From Rhodopseudomonas faecalis (GTDB lineage Bacteria > Pseudomonadota > Alphaproteobacteria > Rhizobiales > Xanthobacteraceae), in contig NZ_QJTI01000017.1 in assembly GCF_003217325.1 (NCBI RefSeq), forward strand, positions 24,332 through 88,331: a stretch of 64,000 nt of DNA, written 5' to 3'. A program made the position numbers and the translations under genes. Positions 16,176-25,065 of the stretch are shown piece after piece (the first letter of the stretch is position 1; every line of letters begins with the position of its first letter). The notes below the pieces were generated by a model, which did not search any database, had not been told where the DNA came from, and saw only the letters and a list, made by a program, of their open reading frames with translations.

Positions 16176-18305
16176 TCACGACTCTGCCGGATCGAATACC
16201 TGTTCCGGCTCCCCCTCGGAAACCTTTGGAGCCTCGATGAGCTTCGGCCTTGACCTGCTCAAACCTGCAGCGCGTAAAGTCGCCCTGTTTCGCATCCATG
16301 CGTCGTTCACAAGGTCTTGCCATTGGATAACTTCAATCGATCCTCGATACTGGTTCTTCAGTGGCCGAATGCGGCCTTGGCCATTTGCCGTTGTCTCCCA
16401 ATTCGACAGCTGTTGCTTCAAGTCCCCAACGATATCAGCGATGACATAGCAGTAGAACACGCAATCGTCCGCCACCCGGATACGGCTGCGGTCGAATGAT
16501 TCAAGTTCACCGCCGCGTAGTTGACCGAGGTACTTCACTATTTGTGCTTCTATTTGATCATCGGCTTCTTTGTAGTCTTCCCGCCCGGGTCTCTTGAATT
16601 CGACTATCATCATCGTCCGCAGCGGTTCAGATGTGTCTACGGAGTCGCCCTCGGTCACACCCAAGCCATATGCTAGATTCCATACTAATAGGTCCGGCCG
16701 TTCCGCTGATCCACCACTGGCCATAATCGCGTCGAGCCGCTTGTCGGAGGAGAACGCCCTTGTGAACGCTAATCGTTCGTCCACAATCCAGAGTTCATGA
16801 GCACGGTTCTTTACCTCCGTGGAATCATCGCCACGTATCCCCATTGGACAGATGAATGAGTGTAACGTCTTCTCAAGATAGTGATCGTCGTCCTTATCTT
16901 TCCGGGAGCGAAGACGTTTGATCAGCTTCTCTAAAAGCTCTAGAGCAAGTTTTCGACGAACGACGTGCTGAGCGAGAGCCAGTTGCTCAGACGATTGTAT
17001 ACCCCTGGCAGCATCGCTGACCGTCTTGTCGAAATTCGCAGGGATGTCCTGCAGATCCAACGTATCGATTAGCGACTGCAATGCTCGTTGTCGCTCTTCT
17101 TCCCGCCTAATCTGATACTTCACCAAGCCCGCGGCAAAATCTTCTGCAGTTGTTGCATGAAATGGGACTCGTTGCAGTTGCGTTTCGTCATCGTCGAAGC
17201 CAAAAGTCGGATATCGCGTCACAAATGACTGGTAGTTCTCTTTTCGTTTTTCGACATAGGCCGAAACTTGTGCTGGAAGAAGTTTCGTTCGGACCTGCTC
17301 CATGCAGCCGCGACTGATCTCGTTGAGCGTCTTCTCAGGTAGATTGAATGCGGTACGCCCCTCGTTCACTCGCAGGTCCAAGTATTCGCCTGAAACGCAG
17401 CCGTGAAATACGAGGTCGTTCTTTGCATCGCGTGTAAGGTCCGTCACGCCGAGCAGTCCATCGACCTTGCGCGTCTCGACGGTCCGGCCATTTGCGAGTA
17501 GGTGAAGCTGATGCTTCCCGTCAAGGCCAGTGCTGGCCTCAGCCTTACACGTGAATCCGACGATGGATAGCGTTCCAAAATCCTTCAACTCAAAATGGCC
17601 GGTTTCTAACGGCGAGCCGACTGTGAGTTCGGCCACCGCATTGGGGAAGGTGGTAATATCACCTTCGAGATCGACGATGATTGTGGGGCCTACGCCCAAT
17701 AGGAAGTCTGAGATGAAGTGCGCACTGAAATACCGAAGAAACGTGTCGGCTCGCTTCGGGAACGTGTCCGCATACTCTTTCGTTCTTATTCCACAGAACG
17801 TGATCGTGGTGCCGGTCGAAAGGCCAGTTGCTAGCTCGTCTGCCCGCGTTGGCTTAACTTGATCCTCGTGTTCCAAAACGAAGGAGAAACCACGTCGGAA
17901 CCGCCCTGTTGGATCGTCGTAGACGCTCTCAACGACGATCGACTTGAAGGCATCCAACCAGAACAGCCGACCAACGCCTTTGCCGCCCTTGACGCGCTTG
18001 AAATCCGTGTCGACTTCGCAAAATGCGTCGTAACGACTAGCATCGAGACCTATCCCGGTGTCCGCCACGACGATCTCAATCTTGTCAGAGTCGGAGAGCG
18101 ACTTGACGCGTATCGAGATCTTTCCTTTGGCGACATCTGTGCCCAGCAGATCTTCTATCGCGTACATCGAATTGCTGACAGCCTCGAAAAGTGGCTGTAG
18201 CGCCTGAGCAGCATTTGAAGGTTTCGGCAGCTTCCTAATACGGTTTTCGATGTTTTGAGTAAGCGTCGCCACGATGAAATCCCGAAAGGTGTCAACGGGC
18301 ACCAT
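16176..18305 (-). CDS. GHKL ATPase fused to a PD-(D/E)XK-like nuclease domain
   Basis: The product has about 709 residues. The N-terminal Hsp90/MutL-type (GHKL) ATPase shows the N-box 'EAVSNSMYA', 'DTGIGL' (about 82) and 'GGKGVGRLFWLDA'. After a middle transducer-like region and a charged helical segment, the C-terminal part has 'ERPDLLVWNLAYG' and 'MMIVEFKRPGRED', the D...ExK pattern of PD-(D/E)XK nucleases (about 535-572). Proteins of this build, related to MORC ATPases, occur in restriction-modification and other conflict loci. The gene is codirectional with the FtsH-like gene inside the transposon (366-bp gap), so the two may act together. The start at MVPVDTFRDF is preferred; 18368 is an alternative. 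Confidence 0.8.
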   Translation of the reverse strand: MVPVDTFRDFIVATLTQNIENRIRKLPKPSNAAQALQPLFEAVSNSMYAIEDLLGTDVAKGKISIRVKSLSDSDKIEIVVADTGIGLDASRYDAFCEVDTDFKRVKGGKGVGRLFWLDAFKSIVVESVYDDPTGRFRRGFSFVLEHEDQVKPTRADELATGLSTGTTITFCGIRTKEYADTFPKRADTFLRYFSAHFISDFLLGVGPTIIVDLEGDITTFPNAVAELTVGSPLETGHFELKDFGTLSIVGFTCKAEASTGLDGKHQLHLLANGRTVETRKVDGLLGVTDLTRDAKNDLVFHGCVSGEYLDLRVNEGRTAFNLPEKTLNEISRGCMEQVRTKLLPAQVSAYVEKRKENYQSFVTRYPTFGFDDDETQLQRVPFHATTAEDFAAGLVKYQIRREEERQRALQSLIDTLDLQDIPANFDKTVSDAARGIQSSEQLALAQHVVRRKLALELLEKLIKRLRSRKDKDDDHYLEKTLHSFICPMGIRGDDSTEVKNRAHELWIVDERLAFTRAFSSDKRLDAIMASGGSAERPDLLVWNLAYGLGVTEGDSVDTSEPLRTMMIVEFKRPGREDYKEADDQIEAQIVKYLGQLRGGELESFDRSRIRVADDCVFYCYVIADIVGDLKQQLSNWETTANGQGRIRPLKNQYRGSIEVIQWQDLVNDAWMRNRATLRAAGLSRSRPKLIEAPKVSEGEPEQVFDPAES

Positions 18306-18722
18306 GACTAGCCGACGTTGCGTTGTAAATGGGCGACGATGGACTTTCGCTGATCGCGTTTCTGACACCGCGAATCATGTGAACTCAAAGAGGCGTCTTT
18401 CTGACCGTAGGGTCTTCTGCTCCGCCGCAGACCGAAGTTCGATCTTGGGCGTGTGGCGGACTTTGGCGTGAATTCACGTGTTTAGTCGCCACGAAGATCA
18501 CAAGACGAATATATCTCACCTTTTCAGGAGGTTACGGGCTTCAGTGGCGTTCACGGACTAGCGGTCCGGTTGCCGTCGGTCCGACTCCTTGCTACTATCA
18601 TTTTTGGCTTGCCACCTTCGACCTGTCGCCGGGTCAAACGGCCCCTTAACAATCATCCCGGTCCTTTCGGATATGGGCATCTGGCGTAATCGGCGAACCG
18701 TTGCCCTAACCGAGGATCGAAG
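18306..18722. other. Divergent promoter region in the transposon
   Basis: 417 bases between the leftward GHKL gene and the rightward 212-aa gene. It must hold promoters for both. A run with inverted pieces around 18560-18585 ('actagcggtccggttgccgt') is visible, but no operator was recognised. Confidence 0.4.
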
Positions 18723-19361
18723 ATGAAGTTGTCCATTGGAATTTCCGACGTTGAAGCAATGAAGGCAGACCTGCGGGCTGTACTCCCTGACGTCAAATCA
18801 TCCCATCGTACCGAAGCCTTTGCCCGAGGACTCGGTTGGCGTACAAACGCAGCAATGCGTGTTGAACTGGCGTCTGGCCCCGTCTCAGTCGCTCCTGATG
18901 ATGATGCGTTCTTCGGATATCTTAGCGAACACTCGTTCGAGGCACCGAATGGTTGCTTGACTAGGATTCTGGCAAAGTCTGGAATCCGCCATGCGATGGC
19001 GCTTGAACCAACATTGACGCATTTCGGATACGGCATCTTCCGTGACCGTAGTCAGTCCCCCGAAGTTCGAAAGGCCAAGTTCGCAGAGAATCGTGCGGCA
19101 ATGCTCGAGGAGTACGCTGTCGAGGAATTCATTCGCGCGGTCGACTATCTATCCCGATTTGGGAAGCGTAAGACCATCAATCGTAATTCCAATAGCTACG
19201 GCTTGAAGCACCAGGCGGAACGATTTGCGAAGGGTTATGTCGCGAACGGCATGCTGATCGCGGCCGGTCTTGCACTGGGGTATACTGTCAGACCGACCGA
19301 CCCGGGCTCCCCAAATGCATTCTTTAACATCACTTCCAAGCCTGCAGGAAAGAGGACCTAA
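18723..19361 (+). CDS. Hypothetical protein (212 aa), transposon cargo
   Basis: The product begins MKLSIGISDVEAMKADLRAV. It is a soluble, mixed alpha/beta-looking protein with a basic central helix region ('KRKTINRNSNSYGLKHQAER'), and ends in 'SKPAGKRT'. The phrase 'RTEAFARGLGWRTNAAMRVEL' suggests a helix-turn-helix-like or nucleic-acid-binding segment, but I recognise no family. A GAGGAT ribosome-binding site precedes the ATG. It is divergent from the GHKL gene and lies between it and the right inverted repeat. Confidence 0.7.
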   Translation: MKLSIGISDVEAMKADLRAVLPDVKSSHRTEAFARGLGWRTNAAMRVELASGPVSVAPDDDAFFGYLSEHSFEAPNGCLTRILAKSGIRHAMALEPTLTHFGYGIFRDRSQSPEVRKAKFAENRAAMLEEYAVEEFIRAVDYLSRFGKRKTINRNSNSYGLKHQAERFAKGYVANGMLIAAGLALGYTVRPTDPGSPNAFFNITSKPAGKRT

Positions 19362-19479
19362 ACGGTCGTGACATTCGGACGCTAGGTGAAAGATCGGGTG
19401 AAACTGACCGGGTCTTCAGCTGGCGTCCATTCCATGCCTCCCAGAAAACCGGTCAAGAACCTGCGATGAAGGTGGCTAT

Positions 19480-19701
19480 ATGTGTAACTCGGTACGTTAT
19501 GCCGGTCGCGAGTATCAATCGCCGCGCGAACTCGCCCAGCTTGTTGGAGGCGTGGACCATCTCGTTTGGTTAGACAATCGACCTGGCGAAATGAATAGCT
19601 GCCTGTGTCCGGTCGACTTGGAAGCAACGCTTGGACATGCGGGATTTCGCTGGGAGCGCGGCGCTGATCCCATGGAGTGGACAGCGTTCAAGGGCACCTA
19701 G
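19480..19701 (+). CDS. Hypothetical protein (73 aa), transposon cargo
   Basis: The product begins MCNSVRYAGREYQSPRELAQ. It is small and Trp/Cys-containing ('HLVWLDNRPGEMNSC', 'FRWERGADPMEW'). Composition supports coding, but there is no family match. It is the last gene before the right inverted repeat of the transposon. Confidence 0.5.
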   Translation: MCNSVRYAGREYQSPRELAQLVGGVDHLVWLDNRPGEMNSCLCPVDLEATLGHAGFRWERGADPMEWTAFKGT

Positions 19702-19787
19702 GCCGACAAGATTGCAAGGTGTTGGATGGAGGCATTGTTCTGAGGCGATAGATAATCTTTCGATATATCAATGCGTTAAACGGGTTT

Positions 19788-19812
19788 TGGTGGCGGTTGC
19801 TACCTAATGCCG
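19788..19812 (-). repeat. Right terminal inverted repeat of the IS1595-family transposon
   Basis: Reverse complement reads CGGCATTAGGTAGCAACCGC and continues CACCA. It has one mismatch to the left repeat and is followed directly by the CATTCATT duplication (19813-19820). Confidence 0.92.
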
Positions 19813-20166
19813 CATTCATTCATGCTGGAATCGACCCTTGCCGTCCGATTGACAAGCAAGATTTGAAGGTTTCTCCTCCAAATCAGGGGGCCATTCTTAG
19901 ATCATGTAGGACCGCTGTCGCACGTTGTCGTCCATGGTCACTCTCCATTGACGCCACCCCAGCCTGTTGTAACTGAAAACCGGATCTCGATAGACACCGG
20001 CGCCGTCAAATCTGGCGTCTTGACGATGGCTCTCATCGACACGAACAGCGACCGTATTCAGTTCTATTCAACTGATCACAGGGGAAGTGTGAATCAGGTC
20101 GATCCGGTTCGTCTCGATCGCGGGTTCGGAACGGTCGGCGCTCTAATCTGCGAAGTCAACGGTTAA
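19813..20166 (+). pseudogene. PPP-type metallophosphatase, 3' part, with a frameshift
   Basis: This is the continuation of the gene cut at 12038. It reads 'HAGIDPCRPIDKQDLKV' from the junction. The frame then changes at a run of five G (19886-19890): upstream is '...PPNQ', downstream in the shifted frame is 'GPFLDHVGPLSHVVVHGHSL', which contains the family's C-terminal metal-binding 'VVHGH', and then 'RISIDTGAV' to the end at 20166. The gene therefore carries a one-base indel in addition to the transposon. Confidence 0.85.
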
Positions 20167-20229
20167 CCATGCACTCTTCCAATGCGCGCTAATTGCGTTG
20201 AGCAGAAGATTCGACGATTCATCGATCAC

Positions 20230-20418
20230 TCAAGGCCGCGTTCTGTTCAGCTCACAGGCGCGATGAAAACACTTCAGGGAAAGTGCACGCGCAATCTTAC
20301 CAGGAACACTATCTCGGTTAACATCACGACTTTTCTTTGAGAACATGATCGTTTGGTCGTCCATTTGCAGCTCGGCCGAGGGATCAATGATATTTCTCAC
20401 CTCGGTTATCGAAGGCAC
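20230..20418 (-). CDS. Possible small protein after the TrlF-like gene
   Basis: A 62-residue frame (MPSITEVRNIIDPSAELQMD...) overlaps the end of the TrlF-like gene by 35 bases on the same strand. Its composition is protein-like, but no family is recognised and the overlap is long for a real gene pair. Confidence 0.3.
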   Translation of the reverse strand: MPSITEVRNIIDPSAELQMDDQTIMFSKKSRDVNRDSVPGKIARALSLKCFHRACELNRTRP

Positions 20419-23400
20419 TTTTTGTTCCTTCTAAGACGTCAACGACGGCCTTATTCAGAGTTTCATCCTCGATTGACCCGGACTGATAGACAATATGTAT
20501 CCCATTCCGCCTTTCGAGCGTCGCGTGAATGATTTGCTCGGCATCGCACACAACCGCTAAGTTTGGATTGTGAGTGACCATGATGATCTGTCGAGATTTT
20601 TTGGCCTCGTTTACGACCGGAACCAGAAGGCTCACAACCGTTTCGTTGTCCAAATTCTCTTCTGGTTGATCTAGCAGAATTGGGTTGCGACCTTTGTCCA
20701 CTAGCAGATAGAAAATCAACAAGAGTGCGCCGCGTTGTCCAGGCGACAGCTGCTCAATCGGTGCATCTTGAAATAACAGAGTATATTTAGGCTCTAGGTA
20801 CTGGAGGCCAAAGAGGTAGTTATAGACATCTGCCGGGCTTTTGTCCTTCCGCATCAGGGCGCGGATTCCCGGAATGCCAGCCACAGACAGTGCGGCTGTA
20901 GCCGAAAGCAAGGTTGCAACGTCCGAAGCAAATCCCTTCGCGTCGTTGGCGCTGTCAAATCGATACTTTTCAAAGCGGCTGCGGATCGCGGCGAAACTCT
21001 CATCCTCGCCCCGAAGGTCGCCAGCATTCTGCTTGACCATTCCGAACAAGTTGGAGCCGACCGTTTCAGGTGACCCCAACAACCGGGCTTGGAACTGAAG
21101 TTTATATTCCTGACGGATTAGAGCGTTATCTTGAATTAGCTTTTGCAGTGGAGCAAACAAGCCTTCGCGGGCCGATCTCTGCCCCTCCAAGACAGAAAAA
21201 ATTTCCATGGTGACATCAAGCCGAGACGCTTCAAGAGATGCAAGCGCGGCTGGAAGTGCCTGTATCTGAGAAAGGCGCTTTTGTAAGCCCTTGAGGCTGT
21301 CCGGCTCGGTGTCAGAGCCCTGTATTGCGTCGAGACCATTCTGCCATACAGTGAAAGCTTGAATGTAAGCTTGGTATTTCTTTTGTGGTTCATTGAGGGT
21401 TGCAGATAACTGTTGCCGCTCGGCGAGAAGCTTGTCTATGTCAGAGCGGTTCTTCTCAATCGCCGTCTTTGTGGCTTCCTCCCGTGCCACCAAAGCGGAC
21501 TGCTCCTGTGTTAGGAGATCCTCGCGGATCCTCAAAGCAACAAAATTCGCTGGCGGTATTCCGACAACGGAAAGGTCATCAGCGATCTCGGATAAGAACG
21601 AGGCGAACTGCGTCTTAAACAGGCTGATGCGCTCCGCAATATTGCGCAGTGCACGTTGTTGTCTACTGATGGCCTGGCTGTTGTCAGCCTCGGCCTTGGC
21701 CTCCGCCTTCAATACTTCCAGTTCATCGCTGATGTTTGTAAGTCGCTCACTGGCAGCTCTTTGAGCCTCAGTCAGTTCATCCGTAGGTTTATCGACAACG
21801 GTAGGAACGGTTGCGTTATGTTCCTTGATCTGGTTTTCTTTAAGTCGGATCTGTTCTTCTATGTTCTTTCGGACCGTGGGATGTAACTGATCTTCGATGT
21901 CTACTATCCGCTCGTTGATGGCGCGTAACGACTTGCGAAGCTCATCGGTACGAGCTCTAAAGACTTTCTCTTGGGCCTCAATCAATTGGTCGAAGCTCAG
22001 GGCCTCAAGACGAACATTCGTAGGCACGTGAGAGAAAATGACATCTCGCAATTCTTTCTCGAATACGTCGGTTTTTCCAGACACGTGATCGTTGCAAAGC
22101 GCCTCGAAACGGCCTTGCGGGATATATCGCACAAGCTCAACGCGCTCAGCTGATGGATCGTCGGCGAGATTCATCGAACATGGATTGCCCGCGATCCAAG
22201 AGAGCGTACCAACAAACTGACGGGCCGGTTCGCCGGATTTTCCTCGGAAACGGTCGCGCTTTAAGAAAGAGAAGTGCGCGCTCTGCTGTGAGTTTCCGAG
22301 TAAAGCCATAATGTCAGCAAGTGCGCTTTTGCCGCTTCCCTTGTTTCCTATGATCGCGACAAGGTCAGGGTTCAATGGTATGTCGGTTCCGTGTAGCCAC
22401 GTGTCGACAAGTGTACTATTTGGCGATCGGGTGACCCCAACCCGATCTATGTAGAATGTCTTGTGGTTATTGATCCGCTCGAGTTTAGGGGGAACTCCAC
22501 CAAGGAATGAGCGATTTGCAGGTTCCTTTATTGCTTGTAGTAGGCCCTTCCAAGTCGGATCCGCCTTGATCCACGTACGTTTACCCATTGGAAAATCGCC
22601 GTACCCGCGCTTGTCGTTCGTGCCGTTGCCCATAAATTGGTGAGCGTCGCTTCCTGAAACGGCTAATCGGGGCTTCTTGAGCGCAGCTTTAAAGTTGTCG
22701 ATATACTTTGCGTTGCCAGCGGTCGTTATCCCGCAAAAGGCAGCCCAAAGATCGGGGTTGCGAGTTTCAAAAATCGGCGAACTCTCAAAGAGGGATAACG
22801 TGTAAGCGTAGTGCTCCATATGATCGATAGAGCAAAGACCGTCATTGGTGGAGAATGGCATGAAGCCTACGGCATGTCCGTTTGGAACGCACTCTATTGC
22901 CTCTTTATAGGAGGCGACCGTTAACTCGGCGATCGTACATCCAGCGCGGTGCGCCTCTTCCTCATCTGAATCGACGGCGGATTTATCGAAGCCATGCTTC
23001 GACAACTTGTCCGCACCGACGTAACGAGCATATGAAACCAGAGCGGTGCGCGAGAGCGGCTGGTTCGTTAGCTCAAGTCTTAGTCGAGCAAGGAAATCCC
23101 TGAGATCTTGATCGTCGATTTTATCTGAAAAGACGACATGAGCATTTAGGCGCTTTTCCATCGGAGCAGCGAGACGCAATTCGATTCCAGGGAAGACGGT
23201 CTTTTTGAGCGATGGTGCACTGGCGTCCTCGCAACGGCTCTTGAGTGCGAACCAGCCGTCAAATGTCCAATAATCCATGAGCGCATACGCCGCTGGATTG
23301 GCGTCGTTGAGAACGCCAATCATTTCGTCAATGAGCGATGCGTTGCGGTCTTTGTCGGCGCCGAAGCGTTCGCCTTCCCAATGGAAGGATGCGGGTGAGT

Positions 23401-23446
23401 GAATGTGTAGGTCCCACTCGCGCCATTCTGACCCCCTCGAATACAT
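20384..23446 (-). CDS. TrlF-family PHP-domain / ABC-type ATPase
   Basis: The 1,020-residue protein has an N-terminal PHP phosphoesterase-like domain ('WDLHIHSP' at about 10-17, later 'HAVGF' and 'GSDAHQF') and an SMC-like ABC ATPase split by long coiled coils. Walker A 'GNKGSGKSALAD' is at about 368, signature 'LSPGQRGALL' at about 900, Walker B 'ILLDQPEENLD' at about 925, and the switch His in 'VTHNPNLAV'. This is the build of the TrlF family of AAA/ABC-like ATPases, often found in accessory regions and probably acting on nucleic acids. The ATG at 23446 is chosen because GGTGGGGG lies just upstream. The gene lies between two mobile cassettes. Confidence 0.85.
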   Translation of the reverse strand: MYSRGSEWREWDLHIHSPASFHWEGERFGADKDRNASLIDEMIGVLNDANPAAYALMDYWTFDGWFALKSRCEDASAPSLKKTVFPGIELRLAAPMEKRLNAHVVFSDKIDDQDLRDFLARLRLELTNQPLSRTALVSYARYVGADKLSKHGFDKSAVDSDEEEAHRAGCTIAELTVASYKEAIECVPNGHAVGFMPFSTNDGLCSIDHMEHYAYTLSLFESSPIFETRNPDLWAAFCGITTAGNAKYIDNFKAALKKPRLAVSGSDAHQFMGNGTNDKRGYGDFPMGKRTWIKADPTWKGLLQAIKEPANRSFLGGVPPKLERINNHKTFYIDRVGVTRSPNSTLVDTWLHGTDIPLNPDLVAIIGNKGSGKSALADIMALLGNSQQSAHFSFLKRDRFRGKSGEPARQFVGTLSWIAGNPCSMNLADDPSAERVELVRYIPQGRFEALCNDHVSGKTDVFEKELRDVIFSHVPTNVRLEALSFDQLIEAQEKVFRARTDELRKSLRAINERIVDIEDQLHPTVRKNIEEQIRLKENQIKEHNATVPTVVDKPTDELTEAQRAASERLTNISDELEVLKAEAKAEADNSQAISRQQRALRNIAERISLFKTQFASFLSEIADDLSVVGIPPANFVALRIREDLLTQEQSALVAREEATKTAIEKNRSDIDKLLAERQQLSATLNEPQKKYQAYIQAFTVWQNGLDAIQGSDTEPDSLKGLQKRLSQIQALPAALASLEASRLDVTMEIFSVLEGQRSAREGLFAPLQKLIQDNALIRQEYKLQFQARLLGSPETVGSNLFGMVKQNAGDLRGEDESFAAIRSRFEKYRFDSANDAKGFASDVATLLSATAALSVAGIPGIRALMRKDKSPADVYNYLFGLQYLEPKYTLLFQDAPIEQLSPGQRGALLLIFYLLVDKGRNPILLDQPEENLDNETVVSLLVPVVNEAKKSRQIIMVTHNPNLAVVCDAEQIIHATLERRNGIHIVYQSGSIEDETLNKAVVDVLEGTKSAFDNRGEKYH

Positions 23447-23993
23447 GTTAACCCCCACCGCCAAACATGCTCTTAGACTTCTACACTAAATCAATCACCT
23501 ATATGACACGCACGCAGCGCGGCCGCACGCCCCCGAACAGATCAGCAGCCCTGACCAATAGGCGCAGCGTATCGACGGTCTCGTTCTGTGCCGCCGCAGA
23601 GGCTCCTGCCACGAGTAACGCCGTTAACCTGATCGGATCGGATATTATGTTCCGCAGCTACTAAGTTGGTATCACAATCCCACACAACGCGATTGAAGAT
23701 CATCGCTTACTGAAGCTAACGTCAGCATCGCGCTGATATCAGTCAACCCAATGCAAAGCGGCCATTGGTCATTTCCGGGGAAAACTCGAGCCGAAAGATT
23801 CCTCATTGACATCGGCGCAAAGTTCGCTATTTGTTCTCTCCATGTCAAGTGCGATCACCCACCTCAAGGTCTCTGGAAAGCGCCTGCTGCGCCCCGATGG
23901 ATCGCGCCTTTCTTACATACGCTGATACCCACGACGCCTCGCCTTTGAAGGTATCGCGGATACCACCCAATCCTTTTGGGGGACTAGCGTATC
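23447..23993. other. Divergent intergenic region before the TnsA-like cassette
   Basis: 547 bases between the leftward TrlF-like gene and the rightward cassette, with no supported gene. A short inverted repeat CCCAA-tcctt-TTGGG lies just upstream of the TnsA-like start (about 23966-23980). The region probably contains both promoters. Confidence 0.4.
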
Positions 23994-24638
23994 ATGTCCA
24001 GACCTCAGCGCTCTGACCACCAGCAGCATCAACTCTCGAAGCTTCTTCAGCGCACCCGGGATGAAGCTGCAGCCCTGTTCTTTTCTCCAAGGAGCACGAT
24101 GCGATGCATCGGTGCGCCGATCTTCCGGACGCGGTTGGCGCGCGACGTGGGGTGCCTTCTCGACCTCGATCCAACGGTGATCTCTTGGACCTGCCTGCCG
24201 CTGGTTCTGAGCCGCCGTAATCGCCACCACGTTCCGGATTTCTCGGTCACCCGACCCGAAGGTGCCAGCCTGGTGGATGCCAAGCCCACATTTGGAAAGC
24301 GGACCGCGCTCGACTGGGTCGGCGAAGCTGCTCAGTCGCTGGGCTACCAGTACGAGACGCGCCAGGAAGCCGAATTGCGCGGGAGCGTCCGTCTCGAGAA
24401 CGCGCGCGATCTTCTCCAATACGCGGCCTATAGACCCTCCTTGGGGGATCGCGTCCGCATTCTAACCGTCCTTGAGGAATGCGGCTCTTTGCCGCTCTCA
24501 AGCTGCCTGCAGGCCATCCGGAGTGGGCATGACGCGATAGCGGTCATCGCCTCGCTGGCGCTGCAACGCTTCATCGAGATTGAACTCGATGAAGCCCGCA
24601 TTGGTCCCGGCACCATAATCTCCCGCTTCCGCGGCTGA
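23994..24638 (+). CDS. TnsA-like endonuclease (orphan)
   Basis: The 214-residue protein matches the N-terminal nuclease domain of TnsA: 'IFRTRLARDVGCLLDLDPTV', then 'HHVPDFSV' and 'ASLVDAKPTF', giving the Asp and Lys of the restriction-like active site (D in PDF, K in DAKP). The usual Glu of the first motif is not obvious; an Asp (RD) lies near its place. TnsA normally cuts the 5' ends of a Tn7-type transposon together with TnsB. This one is not next to tnsB; it leads a cassette with a small protein and an FtsH-like protease. It is much diverged from the TnsA at 27863. It may be a re-used nuclease. Confidence 0.75.
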   Translation: MSRPQRSDHQQHQLSKLLQRTRDEAAALFFSPRSTMRCIGAPIFRTRLARDVGCLLDLDPTVISWTCLPLVLSRRNRHHVPDFSVTRPEGASLVDAKPTFGKRTALDWVGEAAQSLGYQYETRQEAELRGSVRLENARDLLQYAAYRPSLGDRVRILTVLEECGSLPLSSCLQAIRSGHDAIAVIASLALQRFIEIELDEARIGPGTIISRFRG

Positions 24639-24706
24639 TCCCTTCACCTTCTCCCGTCCACCTTAACCGAACGCAGCTCGTGCGTCCGGCAACAATGGAG
24701 CACGTC

Positions 24707-25042
24707 ATGTCTTACATGGTTACAGGCCGCATTCCCGTCCCCGAGCTTCGGTCCGACATCGATCGCCTGCGTCGTCTGCTCGAAGACCTCGAGTGCATTC
24801 GGCGTGGAGACCATCCCAGCCCGGCCCGAATTGCCAAGGCGCCGGTCTTGAACAACTGGGAAATGGCGCAGCGCCTCGAGCTGTGCCTCACAGGTGTCGT
24901 CAACGGTCATCCCATCATCACCGACGACAAGGAGGCCTACACCTCGGCTCTGTGGGTGATTTCGCCGGAGCTTGGATACGCCAGGACCTTCTCTCGCCTC
25001 TACAGGCTGGGCACTCCCTTCGCCGACCCCTGTCTCCATTGA
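24707..25042 (+). CDS. Small conserved-looking protein in the FtsH-like cassette
   Basis: The 111-residue product begins MSYMVTGRIPVPELRSDIDR. It is mostly helical with a hydrophobic mid-part ('WEMAQRLELCLTGVVNGHPI'). I have a weak recollection of similar small proteins (possibly DUF6634) beside AAA ATPases in Bradyrhizobium, but cannot confirm it. GGAG six bases upstream supports the ATG at 24707 over two earlier in-frame starts. It lies 23 bases before the FtsH-like gene, so the two are probably translated from one message; it could be an adaptor or antidote for the protease. Confidence 0.65.
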   Translation: MSYMVTGRIPVPELRSDIDRLRRLLEDLECIRRGDHPSPARIAKAPVLNNWEMAQRLELCLTGVVNGHPIITDDKEAYTSALWVISPELGYARTFSRLYRLGTPFADPCLH

Positions 25043-25065
25043 GCGCATCGATCTCGGAGAGAACA

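Larger units (their letters stand above)
12039..19812. mobile_element. IS1595-family transposon with passenger genes (7,774 bp)
   Basis: The element is bounded by 25-bp inverted repeats (12039-12063 and 19788-19812) that differ at one position and start CGGCATTAGGTAGCAA. It is flanked by an 8-bp direct repeat CATTCATT and interrupts a phosphatase gene whose reading frame is restored when it is removed. It contains a 145-aa accessory gene, the transposase, a soluble FtsH-like protease, a GHKL-ATPase/nuclease protein and two hypothetical genes. Some IS1595-family members are known to carry passenger genes. The perfect duplication and near-identical repeats suggest a fairly recent, possibly still mobile insertion. 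Confidence 0.92.
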
